Source: Clostridiales bacterium
GTDB lineage: Bacteria > Bacillota > Clostridia > Christensenellales > CAG-138
Reading direction: 5' to 3'
Assembly: GCA_004557245.1 (NCBI GenBank)
Contig: SFEL01000027.1
Coordinates: 1-13,283 of the forward strand
Length of the DNA stretch: 13,283 bases
Both the position numbers and the translations under genes were made by a program. The notes under the pieces are model-generated. The model did no database searches, was not told where the DNA came from, and worked only from the letters and a program-made list of their open reading frames with translations. Each line of letters begins with the position of its first letter. Position 1 is the first letter of the stretch. Shown here one piece after another: positions 12,907 through 13,283 of this stretch.

Positions 12907-12934
12907 GCTATACTATATGCAGCCGGGGGACGGT

Positions 12935-12960
12935 AAGTTTTTTTACAATTAAAAAAACTT
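12935..12960. repeat. AT-rich palindrome in the tuf/small-gene intergenic region
   Basis: AAGTTTTTTT and AAAAAAACTT are perfect 10-base inverted arms around ACAATT. It lies upstream of both the small minus-strand gene and the plus-strand tRNA promoter. It could be a symmetric AT-rich terminator, an UP-like element or a protein-binding site. The only GC pair in each arm makes strong termination doubtful. Confidence 0.6.
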
Positions 12961-12977
12961 TGTGCCGCCTAATCATA

Positions 12978-13006
12978 TTGACAAAAATGCACTGCTGAAT
13001 TAGAAT
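12978..13006 (+). promoter_or_regulatory. strong promoter of tRNA-Gly-tuf
   Basis: TTGACA (12978-12983), 17 bases, TAGAAT (13001-13006), with A/T tracts directly upstream. It is about 55 bases before the tRNA. No terminator separates the tRNA from tuf, so it probably drives both. Confidence 0.85.
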
Positions 13007-13060
13007 AGTAATGCTATACTGCTAAGTAGTATGGTAAAGGTTGGTCATGCGCTGCGCTAT

Positions 13061-13134
13061 GCGGGTGTAGCTCAGTGGCAGAGCGTCGGCTTCCCAAGCC
13101 GATAATGTGGGTTCGATTCCCATCACCCGCTCCA
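13061..13134 (+). tRNA. tRNA-Gly (anticodon CCC)
   Basis: 74 bases including an encoded CCA. The acceptor stem is GCGGGTG/CACCCGC and the D stem GCTC/GAGC with a GG-containing loop. The anticodon stem TCGGC/GCCGA closes the loop TTCCCAA, giving CCC at positions 34-36 (codon GGG). The variable region is four bases. The T arm is GTGGG-TTCGATT-CCCAT with one G-U pair. Confidence 0.95.
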
Positions 13135-13140
13135 AAAGCC

Positions 13141-13160
13141 TCCCGGGCTTGCCTCCGGGA
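13141..13160 (+). other. hairpin between tRNA-Gly and tuf
   Basis: TCCCGG/CCGGGA forms a perfect 6-bp stem with an eight-base loop, six bases past the tRNA CCA. No T-run follows, so it is more likely a processing or stabilising element at the new 5' end of tuf mRNA than a terminator. Confidence 0.45.
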
Positions 13161-13200
13161 AATCAACAAAAGGACAAATTTTTAGGAGGAAAAGATTCAA

Positions 13201-13283
13201 ATGGCAAAGGCAAAATTTGAACGCACTAAGCCCCATGTCAACATCGGCACCATAGGTCACGTAGACCATGGCAAGACCACCCT
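13201..13283 (+). CDS. tuf: elongation factor Tu, 5' part (runs off the right edge)
   Basis: 27 complete codons are visible. The protein starts [14 protein letters not shown] and reaches the G1 P-loop GHVDHGKTT (19-27), which binds the phosphates of GTP. EF-Tu carries aminoacyl-tRNA to the ribosomal A site. AGGAGG lies 11 bases before the ATG. Read from the tRNA-Gly promoter. In many Clostridia tuf lies directly before rpmG on the same strand, whereas here it points away from it. Confidence 0.96.

Overview
The window looks like the chromosome of a Gram-positive anaerobe of the Clostridia type. The signs are strong AGGAGG ribosome binding sites, sigma-A promoters, a Firmicutes-style L10 leader with an attenuator, class B sortases, a DUF1461 membrane protein, and greA-lysS next to an rRNA operon. 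Genes are GC-rich and intergenic regions AT-rich. Most genes outside the ribosomal cluster favour the rare isoleucine codon ATA. No phage, transposon or CRISPR array is visible.

Layout. Positions 1-463 hold the leader and promoter of an rRNA operon on the minus strand, with 16S starting at the left edge, plus the terminator of the next gene. Positions 464-2586 hold a minus-strand pair of class B sortase-like lipoproteins. The first-transcribed copy has His, Cys and Arg at the expected catalytic positions. The second has Ala and Ser in place of His and Cys. Positions 2760-4829 are greA-lysS (minus) with a perfect consensus promoter. Positions 4882-6563 are a plus-strand pair: a small membrane-anchored unknown protein and a DusB-type tRNA-dihydrouridine synthase. 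They end at a bidirectional terminator shared with rplL.

Positions 6588-10046 carry the minus-strand translation and secretion cluster rpmG-secE-nusG-rplK-rplA-rplJ-rplL. It has a likely L1-binding leader before rplK and an L10 leader with attenuator before rplJ. rplL is not followed by rpoB. Positions 10136-12728 hold an unknown minus-strand gene and, divergently, a DUF1461 membrane protein with tsaD. A 58-codon minus-strand gene meets tsaD tail to tail with a one-base gap. The window ends with a strong promoter, tRNA-Gly(CCC) and the start of tuf.

The window is mostly conserved translation machinery. The most unusual element is the tandem sortase pair in which one member has lost its catalytic His and Cys, sitting between lysS and the rRNA operon. 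Other points of interest are a 29-bp palindrome covering the rplJ promoter, the separation of rplJL from rpoBC and of tuf from rpmG, and the small gene beside tsaD.
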